A stretch of DNA of 64,000 nt from Histoplasma ohiense (taxonomy: Eukaryota; Ascomycota; Eurotiomycetes; Onygenales; Ajellomycetaceae): positions 6,944,001 to 7,008,000 of the forward strand of contig JAEVHH010000001.1 of NCBI GenBank assembly GCA_017607445.1. The letters are read 5' to 3'. This document shows positions 26,192 to 37,477 of this stretch, piece by piece. The position numbers and the translations under genes are program-made. The number at the start of each line of letters is the position of its first letter. Positions within the stretch are counted from its first letter, which is position 1. A model generated the notes under the pieces. It made no database searches, was not told where the DNA came from, and saw only the letters and a program-made list of their open reading frames with translations.

Positions 26192-27240
26192 ACCTAGCCC
26201 CAGGCGAAAACATACCGAATATACACCCCTGGCATCAGCTTGATAACTTGCTTTCTAGTGTTGAATCTACGTTGTTGGTGCAATATAATCATTTGAACGC
26301 TTGCTTTCTAGGCCGGCTTTTTGTAATGGGTCAGTTTTACTCCTTACGGACCAGAGCCTCAGCATATAGGACGTCCTCATGTGTTTCTGACCTTTGAACC
26401 GGCGAGGTCATGGCCATCTGAAAATGGGTTAGCTCTTTAAAATGAAAAACGGTTCTCATATTGCAGGGCAGGCCAACTTGAATTTAGGTACCGGAGGCGC
26501 CAACTGCAATATTTGAAGCATTCGAGGGTCTTCTCTTAACTTGAGGGATAAAAAAAACAATCTTGGATGGAGATTATATTATTTCAAATTTGTTATTCCA
26601 TGGAATACTCAAACACATAACCTCGTCTAGATGTCGTCCACTGTGGATGGGATACTGCACAATTACATATAGAATGGGCCTCTAGGGGCCGGAGTCGCCC
26701 AAAACGGTTACCGAATCGGGATGTGCGGCTTGGGCCCCGCTAAACCTGAACTGCCATGCCGTTTTCTCTTGAACGAATTACAGCGGCGGCGTCACATTCC
26801 CAGCCAGACCACTGCTACGGACTACTCTCCCCTGTGGGTTCGCTGGGCTCCGCAGCGACCTTTTGTATATACTGAGAAATGCCCGAGGGATTCTAAGAAA
26901 GTCGAAAAGAATAGAGAAGGAAAGATCTATCATCTCGTTCCGTTGTTAGAAACTATAAATAACAACATGGACTCCCAGGTCCTTTCCATTCTCACCAGAA
27001 AAATCAACTTGTCCTTAGCCCTACCCTTCTCACGCACCTTTTCATTCCATGGCATACCTAGACCTCCAACGAAAGAAAAATACATGCCAAGGGAAGCCCA
27101 TGGTCGAAAGTTTTACCTCTCCTACGTTAAACGTCGAGAGTTGCACCTTGCAAACGGATGGACGCTATCATATTATGCCCCTAATACCAATGTATCTGCT
27201 GCTTCATTGCGGGGCAAATGAAATAGGAATTTTTCATTCT
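26192..27240. other. Intergenic region, left edge of a relic zone
   Basis: No gene supported. The ORF at 26721-27221 has no family resemblance. The stretch leads into the DUF3435-like fragment. Confidence 0.45.
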
Positions 27241-27289
27241 TGGAGGCAACCTCCTGCTGATCCAGAATGAGCACATGCTTACGATAAGC

Positions 27290-27780
27290 AGATACTGCCC
27301 AGAGTCTTCATTGGAGCCTGATGATCTCCTACAGGCCCTCTCTGCTGACGATGTCAAGTCCTAGTTTCACTGGATCAATGAAAGTTTCAAGGGTTCCATT
27401 AAAGCTCACGACACACTAACCAACTTTTGGGGGACCCTGAAGAGACTCTATTATATCAAGAATTACAAGGAGATTGAGTCTAACATGTGGAGGGACTGCA
27501 TCAATGTATGTGTTTTTTGCCCCATAAGATTCAAACAAAGTCCTATCCCAGAACGGCAGTACATGAACTAGATCAGCAGGGAGATGGGCTTTGGAGGGCT
27601 TCCATTACCCAAAGTCACAGCAAATTCCATTGATCTCTTGCAACTTTTGGTCACCCACTTTGTTCACTGTGATTTGACGTTTGCGGATGAGAAGCAAAGA
27701 CCCTATCATCTGGTTGGTCTTAGATGTCGAGTACCTCTGTCTGTAGTGCGGTATCATTGTTTGACACACGACATACCGTG
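27290..27780 (+). pseudogene. Fragment of a DUF3435-like (tyrosine-recombinase-related) protein
   Basis: A plus-strand reading beginning near 27298 gives PESSLEPDDLLQALSADDVKS, a TAG stop, then FHWINESFKGS, TNFWGTLKRLYYIKNYKEI and NMWRDCIN up to about 27507. It is followed by what looks like an intron start (GTATGT), and then by PKVTANSIDLLQLLVTHFV and TFADEKQR at about 27607-27700. This arrangement resembles the N-terminal half of DUF3435 proteins, which carry a degenerate or active tyrosine-recombinase fold and are common in filamentous fungi, sometimes at the edge of Starship elements. The catalytic C-terminal half is missing; after about 27705 the reading no longer looks like the family. 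In-frame stops at 27352 and 27570 mark it as decayed. The family call is from memory of sequence pattern. Confidence 0.45.
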
Positions 27781-28740
27781 AACCCTCGCCCGGACGGCAT
27801 GCTCCCCTCCCGTCCCAGAGGGGAGGTAGAATTTGTCCGACTTCTGGTTCGATGGCGGTGACGAAAGTAAAGCCCACATGGCGGGGAGCTATCGACAACC
27901 GCGAGGTCGTTCCAGTCATTAGGTGAAACGACGACCAGGAAGCTTTCCCCGATCACTGTCACTGGAAAGTGTGATCCTCTCCAGTGCCAATCCTGCCTGT
28001 CGAATCCGAGCTAAATCCCTGCCGATCGCGAAAGAAAAAGTGCAAAATCTTCATTCATTAAATGTAACTATAACAATAAGGGAGCCATCAGTGTTTCGCC
28101 GGAATGCATGGCTTGCATTGCAATTGTATGTACTGACTGCCAGCGTACATCATCATAAATGTACTTGTGCCAACCGCTAAGCTCCATGTAGCCGGTCGCC
28201 AAAAAAAAGCGACTCCAGTTCCTTGCCGAAAGGTAGTACTTTAGCTAAGGACCAAATAACAATACCAGTGATCTCAAAAGTTTTCTCATTCACTAGGATA
28301 TTCATTTGGGAAAGGTCATCGTGTGCGAGGGCTTGTCAGTATGTCTGGGACTGCAACTGCTGTCGAGCCACCAGAGATTTTGTGGGCATTGTCGTCGCAT
28401 TTTGATTGAGTTGGAGATTCACGGGCCTCAAAGAACCTGCCGGTCGCTTGCTGGGCCCACGAATGTTCCGACATGATTTAAGAATGCCCTGCTGCGTACC
28501 TGGAGTGGTGCCGGAAGAAACAGACGGACAACCAAACCGGAGAGGCATTGTCGTCTCCAATGGTGGAAATTAAGTCGAGCTTGAACGGAAATCATGAACG
28601 GGGTCTCCCTCTACGAAAGACAGAGGAAAAATTCAATGCTAATACTACTCTGAGGCCGCCATCATATCATCACGTCACCCATGACGCCATTGTCATCGTG
28701 GTGCTGTCAATCACTGGTTGGCCCGACCTCGATTTTGTAT
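27781..28740. other. Relic zone without recognised genes
   Basis: No supported gene. Short overlapping ORFs only. Probably degraded sequence between the DUF3435-like fragment and the kinase-like relic. Confidence 0.4.
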
Positions 28741-28779
28741 CAGAGGGATACAATCCTCAAACGGAGCATTTCTGGCACA

Positions 28780-29540
28780 CTTATTTTCATAGCCATTGAT
28801 TCAAGTGAGGCCGTTTACTACGGCAAGCTTGAAATCCCTAAACCCAGGATCACGTTTGACCTAGTTGCTCATTCTCTCGAACCTGTACCTGACGAAGTTT
28901 TTCCAAAGTGGCCAGATTCTGGGATGGAACTCACACAAACGCTGGTGCCAACCACTGTTGAGGTTTAAATACGTCAAGCGACCAGCTCTGGGACTTTACG
29001 AAACGTTGAATAACCACAACCAACAGCATCAACTTCCGAAAATGTTCTTAGCAAAGGTGCAAGTGATGGAAGCATTGTCTCGACACCCGCACCCGAACAT
29101 CATCTGCTACTATGGCTGTCGGGTTGTGCGTAGCCGCATTACTGGGCTCATCATGGAAGGACATGCCTACACCTTGTCCACTTATCTCAACGAGGGGGTT
29201 GGGAAGATTGACGAAAGCTTATTCATGAATGCTCTCGAGTCGCCTATTCGCCATCTACATGGGCCTGCGATGACTTTACATCCGCGAACATTCTGGTGAA
29301 CTGAGACGGCATGCCCGTTCTGATTGATTTTGGAGGCTGCCAGCTTATTGGTACGCCATTGAAATACATTCGGGGGACCAAAGGATGGATTGGTGGTGAC
29401 ATCAAGGACTATGCTATCTCAGACAAACAACAAGATATCGCTGCCCTTGCAAAGATCGGTGTATGGTTGGACGAGGTGGGGCTCATAATCGTCTCTTCTC
29501 CTCTTTCAACTCCTATTATATTGCTCCGTATGAACAACTA
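28780..29540 (+). pseudogene. Kinase-like pseudogene of a fungal-expanded family
   Basis: Similarity starts near YYGKLEIPKPRI (about 28819) in one frame and runs to VPTTVE (about 28960). A one-base shift at a short T/G run (28964-28972) then moves to the next frame, which reads YVKRPALGLYETLN, HQLPKMFLAKVQVMEALSRH, PNIICYYGCRV and ALESPIRHLHG up to about 29262. The catalytic loop (normally a HND/HRD motif after the LH segment) is shortened and frameshifted, a TGA follows ANILVN near 29302, and DGMPVLIDFGGCQL continues. The DFG motif is therefore kept while the HxD motif is lost. I recall this kinase family as widespread in Eurotiomycetes in many copies. The copy is a pseudogene by frameshift, deletion and nonsense. 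Confidence 0.7.
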
Positions 29541-29559
29541 AGGCCCATGATCAACTGGA

Positions 29560-30820
29560 TACATAAGTAAATGGTCAAATCGAATCAAAGCAATCATCAA
29601 TACATAGACAGTAATTTATTGTTATTATATTGATGGAAGGGATGGTCCGAGCGGGCCTTTCGAATCTACTTTTCTCCACCATCGAGTTTCCTCTCCTAGC
29701 GATGCTTCGTTGTTGACGAAGAACACCTCGATCTATTAGTTCCTGGTTATCCAGTTGCTCACCATCTGGGAATGGACTCATAGAAAATCTTGTGTGAACC
29801 GTAATGGTATAATCACCTAAGAATGACATGCGAATACTCAGTGACGAAATTGAACAGAGAGTTCAAACTTGAGCATGTTTCAAAAATTGCACAGTCATTT
29901 TTGGACCCCCATTCAACCTATATATCACGCATCTAACTAACTACTGCCTGCAGGCCAGGCGCTATATCATAGAAGAATATACAAACAATTAAAAAGCATT
30001 AATCTAGAAACAGTGGTAATTATTGGCTACCATAATGACACATGATTTAAGGACAGAAGAGGGAGATTGCTATAGTATAGTGCACTCAAATCAACTTCTA
30101 TATTAGTAGTGATGCTGCCTGTCTCAGTCTTATATCATGTCTATAATATCCTGCCTTCTACCCCTGACCCACTTATTTTAGTATCATTGCTAGATATTAT
30201 TGGCAGATCTTAATATCAGACATGGACGGGCAGGCAGACAGATGAGTGAATGAGTGGGAGGGAGTAATCTGTATATCTCGCCAACAGAGCACAGGATTTC
30301 CACACAAGCGCTCTCAACATCATTTCATAATATAATATCTCAATAAAGAAAGCTACACCAAAGTTGTTGTGACAGCAGTGCCTGCGCTCGAGACATCATT
30401 CTTGGTTTTGGCTTTGATCAGATGCATATCTCCACGACGCGGGAAGGGAGGTCTGACTACTACCTGCATCCAGAGTGTCCGTCCCATGTTGGCCATTGGG
30501 GTAAACGTGGGAATGAATATGCGCTGTTCTCCCGGCTTCCGTCCGGGTTTAGAAGTGCAATAGATAGGGAGAAGAGCCGTTATTTTCCGCTTCGCCTGCT
30601 CAAAATTTTGAACATTCAGACGTGAATGGTCCACGCCATACAAAGAGGTTGGAGAACTGGAATATTTTCATTTCCTGGTCTGTTTTAAACAATATCCTCG
30701 ATGAAAATAATGACTTGAAAATCGAAGTAATCTTGATTGTACTCCCGATAATTCTCCCTATTATTCGCGCGATATCGTTGACAACCTGCAGCACCCCTTC
30801 GCAAGCAGACATACAGTGCT
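29560..30820. other. AT-rich intergenic region downstream of mnd1
   Basis: From 29830 to 30350 the sequence is AT-rich with no long ORF. A minus-strand ORF at 30353-30643 is open for 96 codons but has no family resemblance, and I do not call it. The 3' UTR of mnd1 should lie just below 30820. Confidence 0.45.
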
Positions 30821-31611
30821 TTAAAATTGCAATTCCCTTAATCCTTCCCCTTCCACATACTCTTGACCATAGCACTCCCTCTTCACAGACTCTATAATCT
30901 CTCTATCTCCCCCTGCCAACTTCGCAAGATACTGTTCCAGCACATAAATATTATCCGTCCACATCTCTGCTTCCTCCTTCCACCTCTGAATATCTGCCTC
31001 CTTCATTTCAATCCCACCACCAGCAGCTCCACCATTTAAGTAACTCTCTTCCTCCGCCCTCAAACTAGCCATCTCTGCCTCCCGCTCCGCTTTTTCCCTC
31101 ACCAACTTCTCCCTATCCCTATCCTCATCCCCTCCACGGTCCCCGATTTCAGCAAGAGCTGCCTTCTTTCTCTCCTCCAGCTCCACCACAACTCTCTCCA
31201 GTTTCTCGAGTTCTTTCACCAGGCCACGCTTAACCTTCTCTCTCTCCTTCTGCTCTTCCCCCGCCCATGCCCAGTACCAATTGCCACTTCCGATTTTTTC
31301 AACGTGCAATTTTCCATCGTCCGCCAGGGCTTGGACGTAGTCCTTGACCTGCATGCCATTTATGGACGCGACGGAGGGGAGACATTTCTCGAGATCTTTG
31401 AGCGTGTGGCATGTCTGCGATGCGCGGAGGTAGTCAAGTATTAACTGTTGTTTGGCCGGTGAGGGGAGTGATTTTGAAGGCGCCTGGACAGCGATTAGAA
31501 TAACCGGTACACACAGGGAGAAATACAGAGGGAAATAATACAGAAATGCAAAACCCAATATACAAGATCATACGTTGAGATCTGTAAGGGGCTGAGGGGG
31601 TTTAATACCAT
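30821..31611 (-). CDS. mnd1: Mnd1, meiotic recombination factor
   Basis: The main exon is complement(30821..31483), beginning APSKSLPSPAKQQLILDYL after a CCAG acceptor with a CTAAT branch site 16 nt upstream. An ATG directly followed by GTATTA at 31611-31609 provides the start in the right phase, giving 221 residues, the usual Mnd1 length. A start exon coding 16 residues that ends at a GTATAT donor also keeps the frame and is the main alternative. The N-terminal winged-helix part (about 1-75) has CHTLKDLEKCLP, GMQVKDYVQALADDG and KIGSGNWYWAW, and is followed by a long coiled coil (about 80-150) and a C-terminal helical part. Mnd1 pairs with Hop2 and stimulates Dmc1/Rad51 strand exchange in meiosis. 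Its presence implies that meiotic recombination is retained or was retained recently. Confidence 0.86.
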
Positions 31612-32768
31612 GATTGCTTGCAAGACAGCGCGAGATACAACCGCAGGGGACAGATGAAGCCTTCTCGACTCAAAGCAGGTATCAGGCTCTGGAGAGTCGA
31701 AATCTTTTTTATTGTGAAAACTTAGAATTGTGTAGTACCAGGCAAATCTAAAGAATCCTTGCTTCACTCTTATAGTTGACCAGTCTCTCAAGAGGCAGGG
31801 AATGATGTTCCCCTTTTCGGAAACGGCGAGTCTCCCAGAACCAAACGCTGAAGAGCATGAATGTTCAGGTGTCTAAATCAACAGAAGCCATTACCCCCAC
31901 GTTCATTTCATATTATTTCAAAGCTATACAGCTACATATCAGGCACTTGTGTAGACATAGCGAAAGTCTCAGGAGTGAAGGTGGGCTTCTGCATGTTCGT
32001 CTATGGAGCGCCACGCTCACATTCACCCCGAGACGAGGAAAACAGCCACCCATTATTACATTAAAAGCTCGAAGGGCCGGCAAAACATTAGAAAATGGTC
32101 TAAGAAGCGAAGAGAATTGAAAGGGGGATGGTCTCCTTTCGATATTCAAACATGAGCTCGTATACTTGTACAATATTCGCCGTCGCTCGGGTGCAAAATG
32201 AAAACGACATCATGGGTATCTAAGTTTCGTAGAAAGAAGATCACGAGAAACACATGGGCATAGCCATTTTAGACTATATATGGTGGAAGCTGGAATCCAA
32301 AAAAAAAAGAAAAGAAAAGAAAAGAAAAGAAAAGAGAGAGAAAATCCAGAACTTGTGTGCGTCACCAGGAATTGAACAAGCATTATGAGGATGAGGACGA
32401 GAGAAAGGCACGCACGCAAGTGGTGGAAGTAACTCTCGACAGAACATCCTGTAACTTGGTTGCTGCAAATAATATAACCAATCCCGATGTCGGGAACCTC
32501 TAATAGCAACATAGTTCTCTTGAAACAGTCGACACGGAAATACAGATAATGATCAAAAAGTGAAAAGCACCGTCGTGGTGTAACCAACGCAAGCTAGGGA
32601 CGGAACATTTTATCGAAAGGAATATCCTCGCAAGAACTTGGGAGCTGAACCCCCAACACATCCTCGAAATAAAACGGACGTTTCCCTTCTTTTCTTAATG
32701 AAATAATAATGGTTCCCAAAAGCATAAAGAATGGGAGCCATATGTAACTGTTGTGGCAGATTCTGAAT
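31612..32768. other. Intergenic region with an AAAAG microsatellite
   Basis: No firm gene. A purine microsatellite of AAAAG units lies at 32299-32336. At 32594-32760 the minus strand can be read as a hydrophobic segment followed by RPFYFEDVLGVQLPSSCEDI; this might be a further exon of the small gene at 32769-33271, but I found no clean splice pair in the right phase. Confidence 0.45.
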
Positions 32769-33271
32769 TTATAGAATATTTTTTGAAGAGATGAAGGCAT
32801 CGGTACCCATTGACTGCACAACAGTATCGGGGACTCGGGTATGTCCAGGGCCTAAAATCGCAACTCCCGGTCTCGCAAGGGTAGTTTGGTCGTATGCTGT
32901 TTGGCGATTGTGGTTCAAACGCCACCCAAACACACAGTCGTCGTAGAAATAAACCAAGTTATCCTCATGTTTTGTCACTACATGAATATAGTCGGAGCCT
33001 TTAACTGGAGTTATATTGGAGAGATGGGTTAGAAAGGCAAAAATTACATGGCACGGGAAGTAGCGGAGATGTAAGCAAACGACTCGTGAGGATATCAAGT
33101 TGTTGTAACTGCAGAAGAAAGTGAGCAGAAGCTGAGCTGGTTCTAACAAATCGGGTGGTTTTTGAAGTTATGCAAGACGTGACCCTGTGTACGCAGTAAA
33201 TCGATATCCAGGGTGCCATCACGGAAACCGATCAGAGACACAGTCCACGAAAGGTGGGACTTAGTATCCAT
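32769..33271 (-). CDS. Small two-exon hypothetical protein
   Basis: Splicing complement(32769..33004, 33148..33271) gives a continuous 119-residue protein. Exon 1 runs from an ATG at 33271 to a GTTAGA donor in phase 1. The 143-bp intron has a good branch site (TTTCTAACCC) followed by a CTCCAG acceptor, and exon 2 continues in the matching phase. The protein has SWTVSLIGFRDGTLDIDLL, then KGSDYIHVVTKHEDNLVYFY and FGWRLNHNRQTAYDQTTL, and no obvious membrane segment. I do not recognise the family. The 3' end is uncertain because all three minus-strand frames stay open past 32769 and another exon might follow. It lies about 190 bp downstream of the Rrn10-like gene on the same strand. Confidence 0.5.
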
Positions 33272-33459
33272 GGGGCAGCGAGATTAAATCCACGCAAAAA
33301 TGGCAAAGAATATTCCATTTAGTAATGGTAGCTTATAGCGCAAAATTAAGGCCCTCGATCGGCCCTCCATCGTGATAAGTTTAAGTTGACCATCCCGAAA
33401 AATTGTGACCAAGGATACCGAGTTCTTTCTGGCATATGGAATGGTCCACCAAGCAGTTT

Positions 33460-34167
33460 CTATTCGGGTTCCGTAGAGTGGTCCAAGTCAACTCTGCGGC
33501 GTCTTTTCGTTCTAGTTTTTCGGGGCCTGGCGAACTCTTCTCCGCTGATTGAGCTACGACTTGCCGCAGTAATCCGCTTGCGACCGCAGCTAGCGGAGGA
33601 AGAATGAGTAAAGTGATCTTCACGATCAGTTATCTCCTCCCCTTCAACAAACACCATATCACCGGTTTCTCCCAGTGATTCATTGGCGGCTTCTTCAAGG
33701 AGTATCCCTAATGCAATCAGTGCCGTTTCATCCATACTCTGCCAATCTGTATGCCCTTGATCAAGAGTCGCATTTGCATAGAAATCGGAGGCGTAAGTGT
33801 GAATAGCCTTCAGGAAATCAGAATCCGGTAATCGTTGATCAGGTGCGAGACGCTCATCGGCGAAGTAGATGTCATTCTCTGCGTATCTCACTGGCGCATT
33901 CACACGGCGGAAAAGAACTTCCTCCGGTGTAACAGGAACGGATGAGATAGAAGACACAAGGTTCTGGTTGAGAAGTATTCGAGGACGGAATCCAGAGGAA
34001 GAAACACGACCTGGACGTCATTAGATAGAAATAGCGAACATTTTTCGGGGACATTGCTAAATACCAGCTGCGGCATCATAGACATTCGCTTGTCGCCTTG
34101 GGCAGGGCAGCAACTCACGCAGAGATTCCGTCTTGAGCAGACCATCTCGAGCAGGGTGGGTGCTCAT
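33460..34167 (-). CDS. Rrn10-like subunit of the RNA polymerase I upstream activation factor
   Basis: Two exons, complement(33460..34010, 34065..34167), give 217 residues. The 54-bp intron has a GTATTT donor, CTAATGAC branch site and CCAG acceptor; splicing joins NVYDAAAG to RVSSSGFRPRI. The core has TPEEVLFRRVNAPVRYAEND, LPDSDFLKAIHTYASDFYA and then SMDETALIALGILLEE, which corresponds to the DETSLITLGLLIE-type segment of Rrn10. The tail is acidic then basic (RPRKTRTKRRRR), a probable nuclear signal. In yeast, Rrn10 is part of the UAF complex that sits on the rDNA upstream element and promotes Pol I transcription. The match to the family is by short conserved segments only, so a broader Rrn10-like label is safer. 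The start is 267 bp from the divergent CSA-like gene. Confidence 0.68.
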
Positions 34168-34434
34168 GGCAAGAAATCTGCTAGAGACATATCTCTTGAA
34201 TCAAACCTTCGACATGACCATGAATGTGCGCTCTTTGTTGCATATTGCTCTCCGCCAATTTAAATTATAATTCACGGGCCGATTTTTCCCCGACCATTGA
34301 CTTCCTACGACATAACTACCGACGTTTATTTCTGTGGGACGTCTAAGTCGTTGTATTAGAGCTGGGGCATATATTTCAACATCTCAGCGGCGAAGATGAT
34401 AAAAGCGTATTCGTGTCTGCAAAATCTCTGATGA
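34168..34434. promoter_or_regulatory. Bidirectional promoter between the Rrn10-like and CSA-like genes
   Basis: Only 267 bp separate two start codons that point away from each other, so both promoters and 5' leaders must fit here. I did not identify specific binding sites. Confidence 0.65.
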
Positions 34435-36037
34435 ATGAATTCGTACCTGCTGAATAGATCCCAAGGATCTATCAGCCAGTCTGCTTTCCATGTGGCTCAC
34501 AATGCCCACCTCATCCGGTCAATTGAGCCTGCGCCTGGTATCAGGTTCTCCAGCCACCCCACAACGCCAGAGCTAAACCAGGGAGAAAGAGAGTCTACGG
34601 AAGATGGCTGGAAGGATGAGGAGAAAGACGAGTCTCGGGCTCACAAAGCAGGCGTTAATGTGCTGACGATCGATCAATATGAAAAGCGCTTGTATGTATA
34701 ACCCAGCAGAAAATCATTTTACGGCCAAGGGTCTTGCTAAGGACAAGGAATACAGTATGTTATCTGGCGGCGCGGATGCGTCCGTCCATCTCTGGGATTT
34801 GGAGACTCGTGGATCTGAGTCAAGCTATCTTTACAAATCCATTGCTTCGGTGACAAAGTAAACCCATCATTGTCTTAAATCCCGTCCATATCATTTTTTT
34901 TTTATCAGACAATCTCATCGCCCCTTTAGATCAATGAGCTCAGCGGCGCATACACATGCATTGACTTCTATTTCAATTTATCCCTTCGACCCGACTCCGT
35001 CGACTATATTGACGACTTCCCACGACACCACTTTGAAACTATCTTCGCTTCAAGCTCCTGCGATTATCCCAGTTTATACGTTTTCGCTGCACTCCACTCC
35101 GTACTCACATTCGTTTTCATCACATCCGTCGTCGCTCCTCCTGGCCGCCGTAGGAACCTCGGATAAAGCAGTGAGACTGCTCGACCTTCGTTCCGGGCTG
35201 GCCACCCACGCATTACCGGGACATAGCTCCGCTATTCTCTCCGTTTCCTGGGCCCCCCATCATGAATATCTGCTCGCGTCTGCGTCCCATGACAACCGGG
35301 TCATCCTCTTCGACGTCCGCCGCGGGGGCCACAACTCTGCTCTAGCTTCGCTGGACATGGACGACGCAGTCGGCGTGGTCGCGCCGCACGACGCACCGCC
35401 GTCGTTCGCCTGCCGGAATCCATATGCGCCCGACGTCCGTGCGCATAACGGGGCGGTGACGGGCGTGCGATGGACGTCCAGTGGCAGCCACATAGTCACT
35501 TCCGGGCACGACGCGCGCATTCGAGTCTGGGACGCTTCCATGGGGGCAAATTCGCTGGTCCATTTCGGCCCGCGCGTCCGCAACAGCGCCTCACTGCATC
35601 TCGCTGAGAGGGCACCGCTTGTTTTACCGAGCGATGTCGCAGGTGCGGGCCATGCAACGCTTCTTTGGCCCAACTGCGGCGACCAGGACGACACAGGGGA
35701 AGTATTCGTTTTCGCGCTTCGGGATGGTGCATTCATAAAGCGCCTTCGTGTGCCCGGCGTCCCGGGCTCACGGCAGAGGATGCGAGGAAGGCCCACGGCG
35801 CTCAGCGCGGGGCCCATAAATGGCCTTGCATGGCGCGGGAACGGAGCATCGGGCGAGGGCATGGAGCTATTTTCTGCCCACGGAGATGGGACGATCAGGG
35901 CCTGGGTCTCTAGAACGTCGGATGAGGGGCATGAGATCGCGGAGAACGAGGAGGAGATGGAGGAACGGAAGAGGAAACGGGATGTTCTCGATGAGGTGTA
36001 TCGCGGCCTGATGAACCGTAAAGTCACTTTCACTTGA
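34435..36037 (+). CDS. CSA/ERCC8-type WD40 protein of transcription-coupled repair
   Basis: Three exons, 34435..34691, 34756..34857 and 34930..36037, give 488 residues. Introns are 64 bp (GTATGT...TACAG) and 72 bp (GTAAAC...TTTAG) and the phases match. Splicing restores RFMLSGGADASVHLWDLE, equivalent to the first WD repeat of CSA. Later repeats show VYTFSLHSTPYSHSFSSH, VGTSDKAVRLLDLRSGLATH, LPGHSSAILSVSWAPHHEYL, LASASHDNRVILFDVRR, AHNGAVTGVRWTSSGSHIV and DARIRVWDASMGANSLVHFG; the last two are very close in layout to human CSA. CSA (yeast Rad28, fission yeast Ckn1) is a Cullin-4 E3 substrate receptor acting with CSB at stalled RNA polymerase II. An acidic, coiled Glu-rich segment (about 450-475) lies near the C-terminus. 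The third exon is GC-richer than its surroundings. Confidence 0.87.
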
Positions 36038-37413
36038 TGCCACCGGTAAGCAAAACGGGTTATTTTCCCGGCTATGTGCTACCAATTCTCTAACCTAGGC
36101 TACTACGCGAGCGCGGAGCGGAATCGCGATAAGAAGGGTGTTTCGTAGGTGCGCGTGAGCACATGAGAGGGTGGTTGTGTAAATAAGTTAACTGCTACCG
36201 GGTGCTAACCCGTCACAAATCAATCATCATCACTGTGAGTGTTTTGTCAAGTGAGTAGAATATGACTGTCTGCTGTCTGACCTGGGAGCCCCCACATCTG
36301 CAATGGAGGATACCACTGTCCTTGATGCCTACAAATCCTTGCTCACCCTGATAGAAGGGGATAATTGTGATGGGTTAGCACCTGTTAGTAGTCAACTTGT
36401 GCAATCAAATCCTCTACCACTCCATGCTCATGCACCAACTATCTTCCGCTCCGCGCCCCACCTCAGTGTGACCTCTAATATTCTTCCATTTCAATTCCCT
36501 TTCTATAAGAACCCCTTAGTACATGTACATGTACAACCCTTTCTTCTAAATCTCTTCCTCTTTCTTTCCTTAATCAATTCGTAATCTGTATTTAGGATGG
36601 TGCTTAGTCCATTAATTGGTTTGGTAGTACGCCCGTTACACAGTAATTGCTATATTCTTTCTCTATATGAGCTGTCTGACATTTAAGTACACCTCACTTA
36701 GTGCTTCTGTATTAACTCTACAACACTACTATGGTGTTATTCGTCTTTTTCATCTGTGTGATTGTTCTCTTACTAACAGCGGTAGATTCCATGGAATTCG
36801 CGCAAGCGAGCGATTGCGGCTTGTATCTAACTATTGTAGATAGATTATATAAATTGCATACATAGACAGTGCAGGCAGTTCAATCTGCAACGATAAGAGC
36901 ATTTAATCAATCAATGACATATCTATTACAGAATCCATTTTAATATCTACATACATACGGGGTACACATATATATATTGAAAATTTCGAAAAAAAAAATA
37001 AAAATAAAAATAAAACAAAACAAAACAAAATGCTAATCAAGCGCCCGCTGTTCCCATCCATTTCCCATTCCATTCCCGCTCCACCCGCCCATTGCGCCGT
37101 TACCCATGCAAAATTTAAAAATTATGCCGCCCGGAGAGAAACATTTATGCAAAAAAAATAAAATAAAATAAAATAAAATAAAAAATAAAAATAAAAAAAT
37201 AAAAGTAGTGGGTATCTTGGAAACAAAAGCATAGATAGATATTAAATAAATAAGTAGATAAAAAAAAAATGAAAATCCGCTCTGGAAAGATGGGATTGGT
37301 TGGTTGATGTGTCGAACACAGGGTTTTTATTTTTTATTTTTTTTTCTTCCTTTTCAAATAATCTAGAGATCAACTCGATATCTTCCACGTTCTTGTAATT
37401 AAAGAGGGTATTG

Positions 37414-37448
<35 letters not shown>

Positions 37449-37477
37449 TCTGTGTGCTTCGATAGGAAAAATTCTAT
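36038..37477. other. Intergenic region with AT pentamer repeats
   Basis: No gene supported. AAAAAT/AAAAT-type microsatellites lie at about 36989-37030 and 37151-37204, and a T28 tract at 37418-37445. The 3' UTRs of the convergent CSA-like and zinc-cluster genes lie at the two ends. Confidence 0.55.

Noticed and set aside
27290..30300. A complete Starship or other mobile element
   Set aside because: Only an N-terminal DUF3435-like fragment is present; no catalytic half, terminal repeats, target duplications or cargo set were seen.
30353..30643. Minus-strand ORF of 96 codons downstream of mnd1
   Set aside because: No family resemblance, no splice or promoter context, and competing open frames on the plus strand; kept only as a remark.
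35260..36033. Long minus-strand ORF of 257 codons
   Set aside because: It is the shadow of the GC-rich third exon of the CSA-like gene.
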